Shown here piece by piece: positions 53,748 through 64,000 of a stretch of DNA of 64,000 nt (the first letter of the stretch is position 1; each line of letters opens with the position of its first letter). The translations under genes and the position numbers were made by a program. A model generated the notes under the pieces. That model searched no databases. It was not told the DNA's origin and was given only the letters and a program-made list of their open reading frames with translations. Source of the stretch: Rhodospirillales bacterium URHD0017 (GTDB lineage Bacteria > Pseudomonadota > Alphaproteobacteria > Reyranellales > Reyranellaceae); assembly GCA_900110395.1 (NCBI GenBank), contig FODP01000006.1, positions 416,821 to 480,820 of the forward strand. The letters run 5' to 3'.

Positions 53748-54182
53748 ATGCGCTCGCTTGCTCTGCTCCTCGCCGGCGGCATCGCCTGTTGCGCATTGCC
53801 GTTGGTCGCCACCGCCGAACCTCTCACGCCCATACGTTTCCGGCAGGTGCTGGCGACGGCCAAGGCCTATGCCGCTGATCGGACGCTGATCTTCTACTGC
53901 ATCCGCAACGACGCCGACATGGTGGACTCCAACTACCTCGTGATTCACGTCGAGATCCAGGACGCTCTCAACAAGCTCAAGGCGGCGGGCAGCGATTCCA
54001 AGCAGAATGCCCAGCTCGTCCAGGCCGTGGTGGCCAATGTCCGCTATCCCACCGCGGGCGTGAACGACGCGGCGATGGATGCCGAGTGCAAGGCAAAGAA
54101 CGTCGAGCAGAGCTACTACACGTACTCGGGCCCGCTCGTCACACCGCTCGACAAGCGGCCGCCCTTCGACATCCTGAAGTAA
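53748..54182 (+). CDS. Secreted protein of unknown function
   Basis: A 144-residue protein with a signal peptide (MRSLALLLAGGIACCALPLVATA). The mature part contains two Cys (IFYCIRND and DAECKAKN) that may form a disulfide. No known domain or catalytic motif is recognised. It follows fabI by 44 bp on the same strand and precedes a GST gene. Confidence 0.7.
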   Translation: MRSLALLLAGGIACCALPLVATAEPLTPIRFRQVLATAKAYAADRTLIFYCIRNDADMVDSNYLVIHVEIQDALNKLKAAGSDSKQNAQLVQAVVANVRYPTAGVNDAAMDAECKAKNVEQSYYTYSGPLVTPLDKRPPFDILK

Positions 54183-54224
54183 GACGCTGCACGACACGGC
54201 GCATTGCGGCACTATTGCGCCACC

Positions 54225-54875
54225 ATGACTGCGGACCGCCTCATCCTGCACGGCAGCTTCACCTCGAGCTCGACCTACAAGCCGATGCTCTTCCTGGCGC
54301 TGAGCGGCCTGCCGTTCTCGTTTCGCACCGTCAATCTCAAGAACGGCGTACAGAAGGAAGCGGCCCACCTCGCGATCAACCGCTATGGCCAGGTCCCGGT
54401 GCTGTGCCATGGCGATCTCACGCTGGTGATGTCGAATGTGATCCTCGATTATCTCGCGCGGACCACCGGCCATTTCGAGCCCAGGACGGAGCAGCATCGC
54501 TGGCAGGCCCGCGAATGGCTCTCCTGGGAGAACGACGCCATCACCAACGTGGCGCGCGTCCGTCATTTCGCCCGCTTTCGTCCCGACGTGTCGCAGGACA
54601 TCGTGAGCTTCTTCCGCCCGCTTGCCGAGGCTGCGCTCGATTTCGCCGACAAGTCGCTTGAGGGCCGCGAGTGGCTGGTGGGCGATGCCTGCTCGATCTC
54701 CGATATCGGCTGCTGGGGCCGCATGGTGTTCGCGGCCGAAGGCGGCCTGTCGCTCGAGACGCGGCCCAATCTCGCCGCATGGCGCGATCGGCTGACGGCG
54801 ATGCCGGGCTTCGCGCTGCCCTACGATCTCATTCCGAAGAAGGACGCCGAGTTCGCGGGCGCTGCGCCACGGTAG
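54225..54875 (+). CDS. Glutathione S-transferase family protein
   Basis: A 216-residue GST-fold protein. The N-terminal thioredoxin-like domain begins LILHGSFTSSSTYKPMLFLAL and has GQVPVLCHGDLTLVMSNVIL, where the cis-Pro and the glutathione-binding loop lie. The C-terminal helical domain has WLVGDACSISDIGCWGRM, the usual GST motif II region. Catalytic Ser/Cys at the N-terminus fits zeta/beta-like GSTs; the substrate is unknown. The ATG at 54225 is used; the longer start at 54204 lacks support. Confidence 0.9.
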   Translation: MTADRLILHGSFTSSSTYKPMLFLALSGLPFSFRTVNLKNGVQKEAAHLAINRYGQVPVLCHGDLTLVMSNVILDYLARTTGHFEPRTEQHRWQAREWLSWENDAITNVARVRHFARFRPDVSQDIVSFFRPLAEAALDFADKSLEGREWLVGDACSISDIGCWGRMVFAAEGGLSLETRPNLAAWRDRLTAMPGFALPYDLIPKKDAEFAGAAPR

Positions 54876-54883
54876 TTACAGCG

Positions 54884-55513
54884 TCAGGCGACGACGATAT
54901 CCATCGCCGTGGCGAGCGCGCCGGCTTCGAGCCCGGGCGCCGGCTGCAATTTCATCTCGACCAGCTCGCGTTGCCGCGCATCCCGTATGCCGCGGAACAC
55001 CCCGTCGCGTTCGTTCCCGGGGTCGCCGGCGATGTAGAACTGGCTGGTGAGCATCTTGCCCGTCGACGTCGCGACCTTGAAATGGATATGCGGCGAGCGG
55101 CCGACATAGGCCACGGGCTTCAAGGTGCGGAAGCTGTAGAGGCCGTCGGCCTTGACCAGCAGGCGGCCATAGCCCTGGAACGCCGAATCGCGCTTGTCGA
55201 GCCCGGGCTGACGCGGATGGTCATAGAGGCCCTGCGCGTCGCACTGCCAGATCTCGACCAGCGCGCCGTCGACCGGCTTGCCGTTGAGATCGAGCACGCG
55301 GCCCTGCAGATGCAGCACCGTGCCCATGGCCCGCGCCTGCTGGCCGCGGACCTGGACCAGGTCATTGTCCATGTCGGCGGGGAAGGCCGTCGGATAGAAC
55401 GGCCCTTCGGTCTGCTGCGGCGTGGCGATCAGCCCTGCGGCAAAAGCCGAACCAAGGGGAAGCAGGCTGGCGCCGGCACCAGCGAGCAGAAGTCTGCGTG
55501 AAGGCGTCTTCAT
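54884..55513 (-). CDS. Tat-exported intradiol ring-cleavage dioxygenase-like protein
   Basis: A 209-residue protein with an N-terminal twin-arginine-like signal (SRRLLLAGAGASLLPLG). The mature part matches the protocatechuate 3,4-dioxygenase/intradiol family: VEIWQCDAQGLYDHPRQP, FQGYGRLLV, YSFRTLKPVAYVGR and SPHIHFKV. Two Tyr and the HIH pair could form the Fe(III) site. Exported members of this family are often annotated as dioxygenases without proven catechol activity. The start at 55513 lies 21 bp downstream of the pnp terminator. Confidence 0.88.
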   Translation of the reverse strand: MKTPSRRLLLAGAGASLLPLGSAFAAGLIATPQQTEGPFYPTAFPADMDNDLVQVRGQQARAMGTVLHLQGRVLDLNGKPVDGALVEIWQCDAQGLYDHPRQPGLDKRDSAFQGYGRLLVKADGLYSFRTLKPVAYVGRSPHIHFKVATSTGKMLTSQFYIAGDPGNERDGVFRGIRDARQRELVEMKLQPAPGLEAGALATAMDIVVA

Positions 55514-55530
55514 GGGGCCCCAGTCTACAA

Positions 55531-55561
55531 ACAAAAACGGCGGCCCCAAGGCCGCCGTTTT
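55531..55561 (-). terminator. Rho-independent terminator of the nusA-pnp operon
   Basis: A perfect 12-bp stem AAAACGGCGGCC / GGCCGCCGTTTT with a CCAA loop, followed on the minus strand by TTTTTGTTTG, lies 34 bp after the pnp stop. It is the end of the long leftward operon and is immediately followed by the dioxygenase gene. Confidence 0.92.
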
Positions 55562-55594
55562 CGTCACTGTTTAGTGCCTTACTCGGCGGCCCTA

Positions 55595-57751
<2,157 letters not shown>

Positions 57752-57916
57752 CTTCCTTTCCTACACGGCGCCCGCCCCCGTCTGGCGGCGCCGCCCACCG
57801 ATGCCCTTGCATCGGCAGGACCGGGTCGGGCCTTTGCTCTCGCCCCTGCCCTCCCGGTTACTTCAAAAGCCGCGTCAGCCGGCCGAACTGTTACGGGGAC
57901 CGGACGACGCGACGCG

Positions 57917-57953
57917 AAAAGGCCCCGATCCATCCGCGGATGAAATCGGGGCC
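57917..57953 (-). terminator. Terminator after rpsO
   Basis: GGCCCCGAT (57921-57929) and ATCGGGGCC (57945-57953) pair around a central palindrome CATCCGCGGATG, with TTTT on the minus strand. It lies 6 bp after the rpsO stop, so it likely sets the ratio of rpsO to pnp. Confidence 0.8.
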
Positions 57954-57959
57954 GTGAAC

Positions 57960-58229
57960 TCAACGACGCAGACCCAGGCGCTCGATCAACGTGTCGTAGC
58001 GCTTGTTGTCCCTGGCCTTGAGGTAGTCGAGCAGGCGCCGGCGCTGGCCGACGAGCTTCAGCAGGCCACGGCGCGAATGATGATCCTTCGCGTGACCCTT
58101 GAAGTGCTCGGTGAGATTGGAAATACGTTCGCTCAGGATCGCGACCTGGACCTCCGGCGAACCGGTGTCGCCCTCGGCCTGGGCATACGACTTGATCAGC
58201 TCCGCCTTGCGGACGGCTGTGATCGACAT
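57960..58229 (-). CDS. rpsO: 30S ribosomal protein S15
   Basis: An 89-residue protein with the S15 pattern [21 protein letters not shown] and [20 protein letters not shown] and the C-terminus LIERLGLRR. It binds 16S rRNA and bridges to 23S. It lies between truB (17 bp) and pnp with a terminator-like hairpin after it, the conserved arrangement. Confidence 0.98.
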   Translation of the reverse strand: MSITAVRKAELIKSYAQAEGDTGSPEVQVAILSERISNLTEHFKGHAKDHHSRRGLLKLVGQRRRLLDYLKARDNKRYDTLIERLGLRR

Positions 58230-58246
58230 CGGGACTCTCCATCGAC

Positions 58247-59149
58247 TTAAAGGTTGAAGACGCGTACCGGCTTGAGAGCCACGCCGTCCGAACGGACCAG
58301 CGCGACCAGCCTGCTGCCGGCCTCGGCGCGTAACAGGGCGCCGGACGGCGGTACGTCCCGGGTCAAGAGCACCGGCTGGCCTTGGCGCAGCCGGTCCGCT
58401 TGGGCCTCCGTCAGGGCCAGCGCCGGGATGTCGTCCAGCGCGGTCTCGACGGGGGCCAGGGCCCCGAGAAGCGCGGGAATATGCCCGAGGGCCTCCAGTT
58501 TGGAAAGCGAAATGGCCGTTTGCTCGCGGAACGGCCCGGCGGCGGTCCGACGCAGGAAACTGAGGTGTCCGACGGTCCCCAGGGCCAGCGCCAGGTCGCG
58601 GCCGAGGGACCGGATGTAGGTGCCCTTGCCGCAGGAAACCACGAAATCTGCATGGTCCGCGTCAGGACGTCCCAAAAGCGCCAGGCGCTCGATGAGGACC
58701 GGCCGCGGCTTCAGATCGACCGCCTCGCCGGCCCGGGCCAAGTCGTAGGCCCGCTTGCCGTCGATCTTCAGGGCCGAGAAGGCGGGCGGCGTCTGCTGGA
58801 TGGTGCCGACGAAGCCCGGAAGGGCGGCGCGGATGGCATCATCGTCGGGCCGGATCTCGCTGGTCGCCGTGACCTCGCCTTCCAGATCCTCGGTCGAGCG
58901 TGCTTCGCCGAAGCGCAGCGTAAACCGGTATTCCTTCCGCCCGTCCATGACGAAGGGCACGGTCTTGGTCGCCTCGCCGAGCGCGATCGGCAGCACGCCG
59001 CTCGCCAGCGGATCGAGCGTGCCGCCGTGCCCCGCTTTCTGCGCGCCGAACAACCGGCGCACCTTGCCGACCGCCGGCGTCGAGCCCAGCCCGACCGGTT
59101 TGTCGAGCACGACCCAGCCGTCGATCTTGTCGCCTTTCCTCTTCCTCAT
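58247..59149 (-). CDS. truB: tRNA pseudouridine(55) synthase TruB
   Basis: A 300-residue pseudouridine synthase. The catalytic Asp is in [21 protein letters not shown], preceded by [34 protein letters not shown] is another family block. It converts U55 to pseudouridine in the T loop of tRNAs. It lies 72 bp downstream of rbfA. Confidence 0.97.
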   Translation of the reverse strand: MRKRKGDKIDGWVVLDKPVGLGSTPAVGKVRRLFGAQKAGHGGTLDPLASGVLPIALGEATKTVPFVMDGRKEYRFTLRFGEARSTEDLEGEVTATSEIRPDDDAIRAALPGFVGTIQQTPPAFSALKIDGKRAYDLARAGEAVDLKPRPVLIERLALLGRPDADHADFVVSCGKGTYIRSLGRDLALALGTVGHLSFLRRTAAGPFREQTAISLSKLEALGHIPALLGALAPVETALDDIPALALTEAQADRLRQGQPVLLTRDVPPSGALLRAEAGSRLVALVRSDGVALKPVRVFNL

Positions 59150-59221
59150 CGGACCGCGGGCCTCCAGGCCGGCCCGCGCGCGCGCCCAACACCGACTTCT
59201 TTTCGCGCGACGAGTACGATC

Positions 59222-59626
59222 TCAATCGTCCTTGATGTCGCGCGCCACGTCGGGGCGGCGCAGCAGCTGGCCGATGCGGTCGGCCTCGTCGAAGGTGCGA
59301 TCGACCTCGAAGCGGATTTCCGGCGCGTGGCGCAGCTGCGCCTTCTCGCCGACGCGGGCGCGGAACCACGGCGCGGCGCGCCGCAGGGCGGCAAGCAGGC
59401 GCGGCTCGTCCTGGCCGCCCAGCGGCATCACGAAGGCGGTGGCGTTGCGCAGGTCGGGGCTGACATCGACTGCGGTGACGGTGATGGAGGCCTCGCGCAG
59501 CTCGGGATCGCGCATGTCGCCGCGCTCCAGAAGCTCGGCCAGCAGATGGCGCAGCTCCTCGCCGACCCTGAGCTGGCGCTGGCTGGGGCCCTTCTTGTCG
59601 CGCTCTGATGGGCGACGACGGGACAT
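59222..59626 (-). CDS. rbfA: 30S ribosome-binding factor RbfA
   Basis: A 134-residue KH-fold assembly factor for the 30S subunit. Features are SQRQLRVGEELRHLLAELLER, ASITVTAVDVSPDLRNATAFV and PEIRFEVDRTFDEADRIGQLL. It acts in 16S rRNA maturation. It starts 16 bp after a mosaic palindromic repeat; a strong AGGAGG lies between the repeat and the ATG. Confidence 0.96.
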   Translation of the reverse strand: MSRRRPSERDKKGPSQRQLRVGEELRHLLAELLERGDMRDPELREASITVTAVDVSPDLRNATAFVMPLGGQDEPRLLAALRRAAPWFRARVGEKAQLRHAPEIRFEVDRTFDEADRIGQLLRRPDVARDIKDD

Positions 59627-59641
59627 TGGAGACCTCCTCTT

Positions 59642-59754
59642 CTCCTCCCTACGCGAAGCGTGGAGGTGCCCGCGAAGCGGGCGGAGGGGTCATGACCCCT
59701 CCGTCGCCGTAAGACAGCGACACCTCGCCAGCGCGGATTCCGCGCTGGGGAGGA
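59642..59754. repeat. Mosaic palindromic repeat, copy 2 (inside the infB-rbfA gap)
   Basis: The block holds CTCCTCCCTACGCGAAGCGTGG, CCCGCGAAGCGGGC, GGAGGGGTCATGACCCCTCC, CGCCGTAAGACAGCG and GCGCGGATTCCGCGC. These modules occur in the reverse-complement order of copy 1 at 8346-8500. Here it fills the gap between infB and rbfA within the operon. Confidence 0.85.
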
Positions 59755-59759
59755 CGCTC

Positions 59760-62456
59760 TTACAACGTCGCCTGGACTTCCTCGACGTCGAAGCATTCGA
59801 TCACGTCGCCGACCTTGATGTCGTCGTAGTTCTCGAACGCCATGCCGCACTCGAAGCCGTGCTGCACTTCGCGGACTTCGTCCTTGTGGCGCTTCAGTGT
59901 CTTCAGCGTGCCCTCGTGGATCACCACGTTGTCGCGCAGCAGGCGGACCTTGGCGCCACGCTTGACCATGCCTTCGGTGACCATGCAGCCGGCCACGTTG
60001 CCGACCTTGGTGATGCGGAAGACCTCGCGGATCTGCGCATTGCCGAGGAAGGTTTCCTTGTAGGTCGGGTCGAGCAGGCCGACCATCAGCTGCTGGATGT
60101 CCTCGGTCACCTTGTAGATGATCGAGTAGTAGCGGATGTCGATCTTGTCGCGCTTGGCAATCTCGCGGGCCTGCGGGTTGGCGCGCACGTTGAAGCCGAT
60201 GATCAGCGCACCAGACGCCTTGGCCAGCGTGATGTCGGCCTCGCTGATGCCGCCGACGCCCGAGTAGATCACCCGGGTCGCCACCTTCTCGGTGGAAAGC
60301 CGCGCCAGCGCGCCGGCCAGCGCTTCCGCCGAGCCCTGGACGTCGGCCTTGATCAGCACCGGCAGTTCCTTGGCCGTGCCCTCGCGGATGCCCTTGATCA
60401 TCTCCTCGAGGGTGCCGCGGCCGCCCGCGGCGCGGGCAAGCTGGGCCTGGCGATCGCGGCGGGCACGGAAGTCGGCGACCTCGCGCGCACGCGCCTCGCT
60501 CTCCATGACATGGAACTCGTCGCCCGCCTGCGGCGTGCCGTCGAGGCCCAGGATCTCGACCGGGAAGGCCGGACCCGCGCTCTCGACCGCGTTGCCGCGG
60601 TCGTCGACCAGGCGGCGGACACGGCCCCATACGGCGCCGGCCACCAGCACGTCGCCGACGCGCAGCGTGCCGCGCTGGACCAGCACGGTCGCCACCGAGC
60701 CGCGGCCCGGATCGAGCTGAGCCTCGACCACCACGCCGTCGGCCGGACGGTTGGGGTTGGCCTTGAGCTCGAGCACTTCGGACTGCAGCAGGATCGCTTC
60801 CTCGAGCTTGTCGAGGTTCAGCTTCTTGGTTGCCGAGACCTCGATCGACTGGACGTCGCCGCCCAGCTGCTCGACCTGGATCTCGTCCTGCAGCAGCTCG
60901 GTGCGCACCCGGTTGGGGTCGGCGCCGGCCTTGTCCATCTTGTTGATGGCGATGATCATCGGCACGCCCGCCGCCTTGGAGTGCGCGATCGCCTCCTTGG
61001 TCTGCGGCATGACGCCGTCATCGGCCGCCACGACGAGGACGACGATGTCCGTCACCTTGGCGCCGCGCGCACGCATGGCGGTGAAGGCCTCGTGGCCCGG
61101 CGTGTCGAGGAAGGTGATCTTCTGGCTCGACGGCAAGGTCACCTGGTAGGCGCCGATATGCTGGGTGATACCGCCCGCCTCGTGCGCCGCCACGTCGGTG
61201 GCGCGCAGCGCATCGAGCAGCGAGGTCTTGCCGTGGTCGACGTGGCCCATGATGGTGACCACGGGCGGCCGCGGCAGCAGCAATTCGGGCGCGTCGTCGG
61301 CTTCGGCGAGACCGGTCTCGACGTCGCCCTCGGCTACGCGCTTGGGCCGATGGCCCATCTCGGTCACGACCAGCTCGGCCGTGTCGGGATCGATCGCCTG
61401 GTTGATGGTCGCCATCACGCCCATGCGCATCAGCGTCTTGACGACGTCGGCGCTGCGCTCGGCCATGCGCTGGGCCAGTTCCTGGACCGTGATGGTCTCA
61501 GGGATGGTGACCTCGCGATAGACCTTCTGCTGCGGCTCGCTGGCGTGCTCGCGACGGCGGTCGCGCTCCAGGCGGCGACGCATCTGCGCCGCCGACCGGC
61601 TGCGGAAATCGTTCTCGCCCTCGACCGCGCGACCGACATCGACCTTGTCGGAGCGGCGCTTGGGCACCTCGCGGCGCGCGCCCGGCGGCTGCGGCAGGCG
61701 CTTGTTGACCATGGGCCGCATCGGCGGCGGACGGCGCAGCGCGTCGGCCGTCGTGCTGCCGGGAGCACCCGGCGGACGGCGAATCGGGGCAGCCGGCGCG
61801 GCAGGGGCCGCCTGCGGCGCGGCGCCGGCGTTGATCTCCTCGGCCTGGCGGGCGATCGGCGCCTGCGGCGAGGCGGTGGCCGCCTGGTCGAGACGCTTCT
61901 GCACCAGGGCGTCGGTCTTGCGCTTGACCTCTTCCTCGGCCTTCTTGCGCGCATCTTCCTCGGCGAGGCGCTTGCGGTGCTCCTCGTCGGCCTTCTTGCG
62001 CGCCTCGTCCTCGATGGCGCGGCGGGCGGCTTCCTGGGCGGCGCGCTGGCGCGACACCTCGGCGTCGCGATTGGCGTCGACCAGGGCGCGGGCGCGGGCT
62101 TCCTTCTCTTCCTCGGTCAGCGTCTTCAGCACGGCGCCGCCGCCGGAGCGGCCCTCGCCGGCCGACGGACGCGCCGGCGTGGGGCGTGCAGTCGTGGCCG
62201 CACCGCCGCCCAGCTTGAGGGTACGACCGCTCGGCGCCGCCGGCGCCTTGGCCTCGGGCGCTGGTGCCGGCGCGGCGGCCACGGGCGCCCCGGGCGGCCG
62301 CTTGACCGGCTTCTTGACCTCGACCGTCACCGTGCGCGTGCGTCCGTGGCTGAACTTCTGGCGCACCTGCGTGGCGTCGCCGCCGCCCTTCGCCGCCGCA
62401 CCGGTGCGCGTCGTGGAAAGCGTGAGCGGCTTTGTCTGCTCTTTCTGATCCGTCAT
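59760..62456 (-). CDS. infB: Translation initiation factor IF-2
   Basis: An 898-residue GTPase. The long low-complexity N-terminus (about residues 1-310) is rich in Ala, Pro, Arg and Glu, with the IF2-associated charged helix ([20 protein letters not shown]). The GTPase core has [30 protein letters not shown] and [10 protein letters not shown]. It brings initiator tRNA to the ribosome. The ATG at 62456 ([14 protein letters not shown]) matches the alphaproteobacterial start. rbfA follows after a mosaic repeat. Confidence 0.98.
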   Translation of the reverse strand: MTDQKEQTKPLTLSTTRTGAAAKGGGDATQVRQKFSHGRTRTVTVEVKKPVKRPPGAPVAAAPAPAPEAKAPAAPSGRTLKLGGGAATTARPTPARPSAGEGRSGGGAVLKTLTEEEKEARARALVDANRDAEVSRQRAAQEAARRAIEDEARKKADEEHRKRLAEEDARKKAEEEVKRKTDALVQKRLDQAATASPQAPIARQAEEINAGAAPQAAPAAPAAPIRRPPGAPGSTTADALRRPPPMRPMVNKRLPQPPGARREVPKRRSDKVDVGRAVEGENDFRSRSAAQMRRRLERDRRREHASEPQQKVYREVTIPETITVQELAQRMAERSADVVKTLMRMGVMATINQAIDPDTAELVVTEMGHRPKRVAEGDVETGLAEADDAPELLLPRPPVVTIMGHVDHGKTSLLDALRATDVAAHEAGGITQHIGAYQVTLPSSQKITFLDTPGHEAFTAMRARGAKVTDIVVLVVAADDGVMPQTKEAIAHSKAAGVPMIIAINKMDKAGADPNRVRTELLQDEIQVEQLGGDVQSIEVSATKKLNLDKLEEAILLQSEVLELKANPNRPADGVVVEAQLDPGRGSVATVLVQRGTLRVGDVLVAGAVWGRVRRLVDDRGNAVESAGPAFPVEILGLDGTPQAGDEFHVMESEARAREVADFRARRDRQAQLARAAGGRGTLEEMIKGIREGTAKELPVLIKADVQGSAEALAGALARLSTEKVATRVIYSGVGGISEADITLAKASGALIIGFNVRANPQAREIAKRDKIDIRYYSIIYKVTEDIQQLMVGLLDPTYKETFLGNAQIREVFRITKVGNVAGCMVTEGMVKRGAKVRLLRDNVVIHEGTLKTLKRHKDEVREVQHGFECGMAFENYDDIKVGDVIECFDVEEVQATL

Positions 62457-62498
62457 ATGTCGTGTTGTCCTTGGTCCGCTTCGGCCCGTCAACCAGCG

Positions 62499-63134
62499 TT
62501 ACTGTTCAACCTGACCGCTGTTCAACCGATAGCCGCGCCAGCGCGCCGCCCCGGTCCCGATTCGCTCAATAAAGGCGCCGCCCGCATCGTCGCGGACGAT
62601 CGCCACGTAGACTGCCTGCTCGCGGCCGAAGATACCGCCCAGCGCCGCCGCGTCGCCCAGTCGGGCGATCGGCAGACCGGTGGCCTCGAGCTTGCCCAAT
62701 CCGTCGCCATCGGCCTCGTCGGCCACGACCAGAAGCCCGGCCCGGCGCTGCCCCACCATCTGCTCGACCTTCACGAAGCCTGCGACGGCACGGCCGGCCC
62801 GGCGCGCCCGGCCGAGATCGGCCAGCGCCCGTTCGAGCAGCAGCCGCTCCACCCGTTCCGCCAGGTCGGACGCCGGCTTGACCGACGCCCGCGCTGCCCT
62901 GGCGAACAGGTTTTTAGCCACGGCCCGCTCGACCGCCGACCGTTCGGCCTTCACCCAGAGCCCGCGCCCCGGCAGCCGCCGCGCCAGGTCGGGCACGACG
63001 TCGCCCTCGGGCCCGACCACGAACCGGATCATCCGGTCGGGCGCGCCCGTCTCCCCGGTCGCAATGCAGGTGCGTTGCGGGCCGTTCTCGGGAGGAGCCG
63101 GTTCGGCTCGGGACATGGCGTTGGCGAGTGCCAA
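62499..63134 (-). CDS. YlxR (DUF448) and L7Ae-like fusion, RNA-binding protein
   Basis: A protein of about 211 residues. The N-terminal YlxR/DUF448 domain is marked by PQRTCIATGETGAPDRMIRFV and LPGRGLWVKAERSAVERAV. The C-terminal part resembles an L7Ae/L30e-type RNA-binding domain (VKVEQMVGQRRAGLLVVADEA, GIFGREQAVYVAIV). This fused form is usual between nusA and infB in Alphaproteobacteria. A TTG at 63134 with AAGGAG upstream is used; the ATG at 63116 is an alternative. Confidence 0.92.
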   Translation of the reverse strand: MALANAMSRAEPAPPENGPQRTCIATGETGAPDRMIRFVVGPEGDVVPDLARRLPGRGLWVKAERSAVERAVAKNLFARAARASVKPASDLAERVERLLLERALADLGRARRAGRAVAGFVKVEQMVGQRRAGLLVVADEADGDGLGKLEATGLPIARLGDAAALGGIFGREQAVYVAIVRDDAGGAFIERIGTGAARWRGYRLNSGQVEQ

Positions 63135-63152
63135 GTGGGTCGGTCTCCTTGT

Positions 63153-64000
63153 CTAGGCCTTGGCCGCTTCGCCGGCCGCAGCGTCCTCGGCGGCGAACCA
63201 GTGCTCGCGCGCCTTCATGATGATGGCGTTGGCGGTGTCGTTATCCATGGCGCTCTCGCCCACGATCTCGCGCAGCTCGTCGGAGGCGAGATCGGCGAGG
63301 TCGTCGCGCGTCTTCACGCCCTTCTCGCCCAGTGCCACCAGCATCGGCAGCGTGAGGCCCTCGGTGGTGCGCACGTCTCCTTCGACGCCGAGCTCCTCGA
63401 GCCGGGTCGCCAGCTCGGCATCGCGCTTCTCGATGAACTCGCGGGCGCGGCGCTGCAGCTCGGTGGCGATCTCCTCGTCGAAGCCCTCGACGCCGGCCAG
63501 GTCCTCGACCGCCGAATCGGAGATGTCCTCGACCGCGGCATAGCCTTCGGCCACCAGGAGATGGGCAATGACGTCGTCGACATCAAGCGCCGCCTTGAAC
63601 AGCTCGGTACGCTCGCGCGTCTCCTTCTGGCGGCGCTCGCTCTCCTCGGCCTCGGTCATGATGTCGATTTCCCAGCCGGTGAGCTGGGAGGCGAGCTTGA
63701 CGTTCTGGCCGCGGCGGCCGATCGCCAGGCTGAGCTGGTCGTCGGGCACCACCACCTCGGTCTTGTTCTTCTCCTCGTCCATCAGCACCTTGCTGACCTC
63801 GGCCGGCGCCAGCGCATTGACGATGAAGTTCGCGGTGTCTGCCGACCACGGGATGATGTCGACCTTCTCGCCCTGCAGCTCCTGCACGACGGCCTGCACG
63901 CGGCTGCCGCGCATGCCGACGCAGGCGCCGATCGGGTCGATGGCGCTGTCGTGGCTCAGCACGGCGATCTTGGCGCGGCTGCCGGGATCGCGGGCGACCG
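63153..64000 (-). CDS. nusA: Transcription termination/antitermination protein NusA (N-terminus outside window)
   Basis: The C-terminal part of NusA, running off the right edge. Visible are the first KH domain (IDPIGACVGMRGSRVQAVVQEL), the second KH domain (LSLAIGRRGQNVKLASQLTGW), and two C-terminal helix-hairpin-helix repeats (SAVEDLAGVEGFDEEIATEL and GEKGVKTRDDLADLASDELR). NusA binds RNA polymerase and RNA to control pausing and termination. It heads the operon nusA-ylxR-infB-rbfA-truB-rpsO-pnp. Confidence 0.98.
   Translation of the reverse strand, partial: VARDPGSRAKIAVLSHDSAIDPIGACVGMRGSRVQAVVQELQGEKVDIIPWSADTANFIVNALAPAEVSKVLMDEEKNKTEVVVPDDQLSLAIGRRGQNVKLASQLTGWEIDIMTEAEESERRQKETRERTELFKAALDVDDVIAHLLVAEGYAAVEDISDSAVEDLAGVEGFDEEIATELQRRAREFIEKRDAELATRLEELGVEGDVRTTEGLTLPMLVALGEKGVKTRDDLADLASDELREIVGESAMDNDTANAIIMKAREHWFAAEDAAAGEAAKA

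Overview
The window looks like a stretch of a GC-rich alphaproteobacterial chromosome. The signs are GC-ending codons throughout, the dnaA-dnaN-recF-gyrB block next to rpsT and mutM, an Irr-type Fur regulator beside fabA-fabB-fabI, a rubrerythrin/Fe-S/DUF3501 cluster and DUF1127 small proteins. A Rhodospirillales- or Reyranella-like lineage would fit, but I cannot fix the genus from the sequence alone. I see no transposase, phage gene, CRISPR array, tRNA or rRNA. The only mobile-looking DNA is several families of short dispersed palindromes.

Layout. 1-4.5 kb: the end of a KamA-family radical SAM gene, a PCuAC-type copper protein with a LysR regulator, a DUF1127 protein, an Ada repair protein and an Smr-domain nuclease with a palindromic repeat inside its reading frame. 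4.6-8.3 kb: TPR protein, YggS, MutM and enoyl-CoA hydratase. 8.6-17.5 kb: rpsT, an unusual gene-free stretch of about 530 bp, then rhodanese-dnaA-dnaN-recF-gyrB and two envelope proteins of unknown role. 17.5-21.5 kb: thioesterase, small membrane protein, MmyB-like regulator, catalase-like protein and a 2-hydroxyacid dehydrogenase. 21.5-28.6 kb: a tightly overlapped six-gene minus-strand operon for a membrane complex related to hydrogenase 4 and complex I. Its 'large subunit' has no NiFe-binding CxxC motif, so it is probably not a hydrogenase. This is the most interesting system in the window.

28.8-45 kb: exported TAP-like hydrolase, MFS transporter with a coupled 49-aa membrane peptide, secreted propeller-like protein, HslVU protease, FAD-dependent amino acid oxidase, amidohydrolase, GNAT, YgjP-like metallopeptidase, class V aminotransferase, MAPEG protein, PlsB-like acyltransferase, YihY membrane protein and a second 2-hydroxyacid dehydrogenase. 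45-48 kb: SH3-domain secreted protein and two tandem TonB-like proteins without ExbB/ExbD. 47.8-50.8 kb: rubrerythrin, Fe-S protein and DUF3501, with an apparent Irr (ICE) box and promoter upstream and the irr gene next door. 50.9-55.5 kb: fabA-fabB-fabI, a secreted protein, a GST and a Tat-exported intradiol dioxygenase-like protein. 55.6-64 kb: the classical translation/RNA operon, read leftward as nusA (partial)-ylxR-infB-rbfA-truB-rpsO-pnp.

Functional links. The origin-proximal replication genes and the nusA-pnp operon are core genes. The Irr box ties the peroxide-detoxifying rubrerythrin operon to iron status. The hydrogenase-like operon suggests a membrane ion-pumping or redox module without H2 chemistry. 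The palindromes sit in UTRs, inside operons and, in one case, inside a coding sequence.
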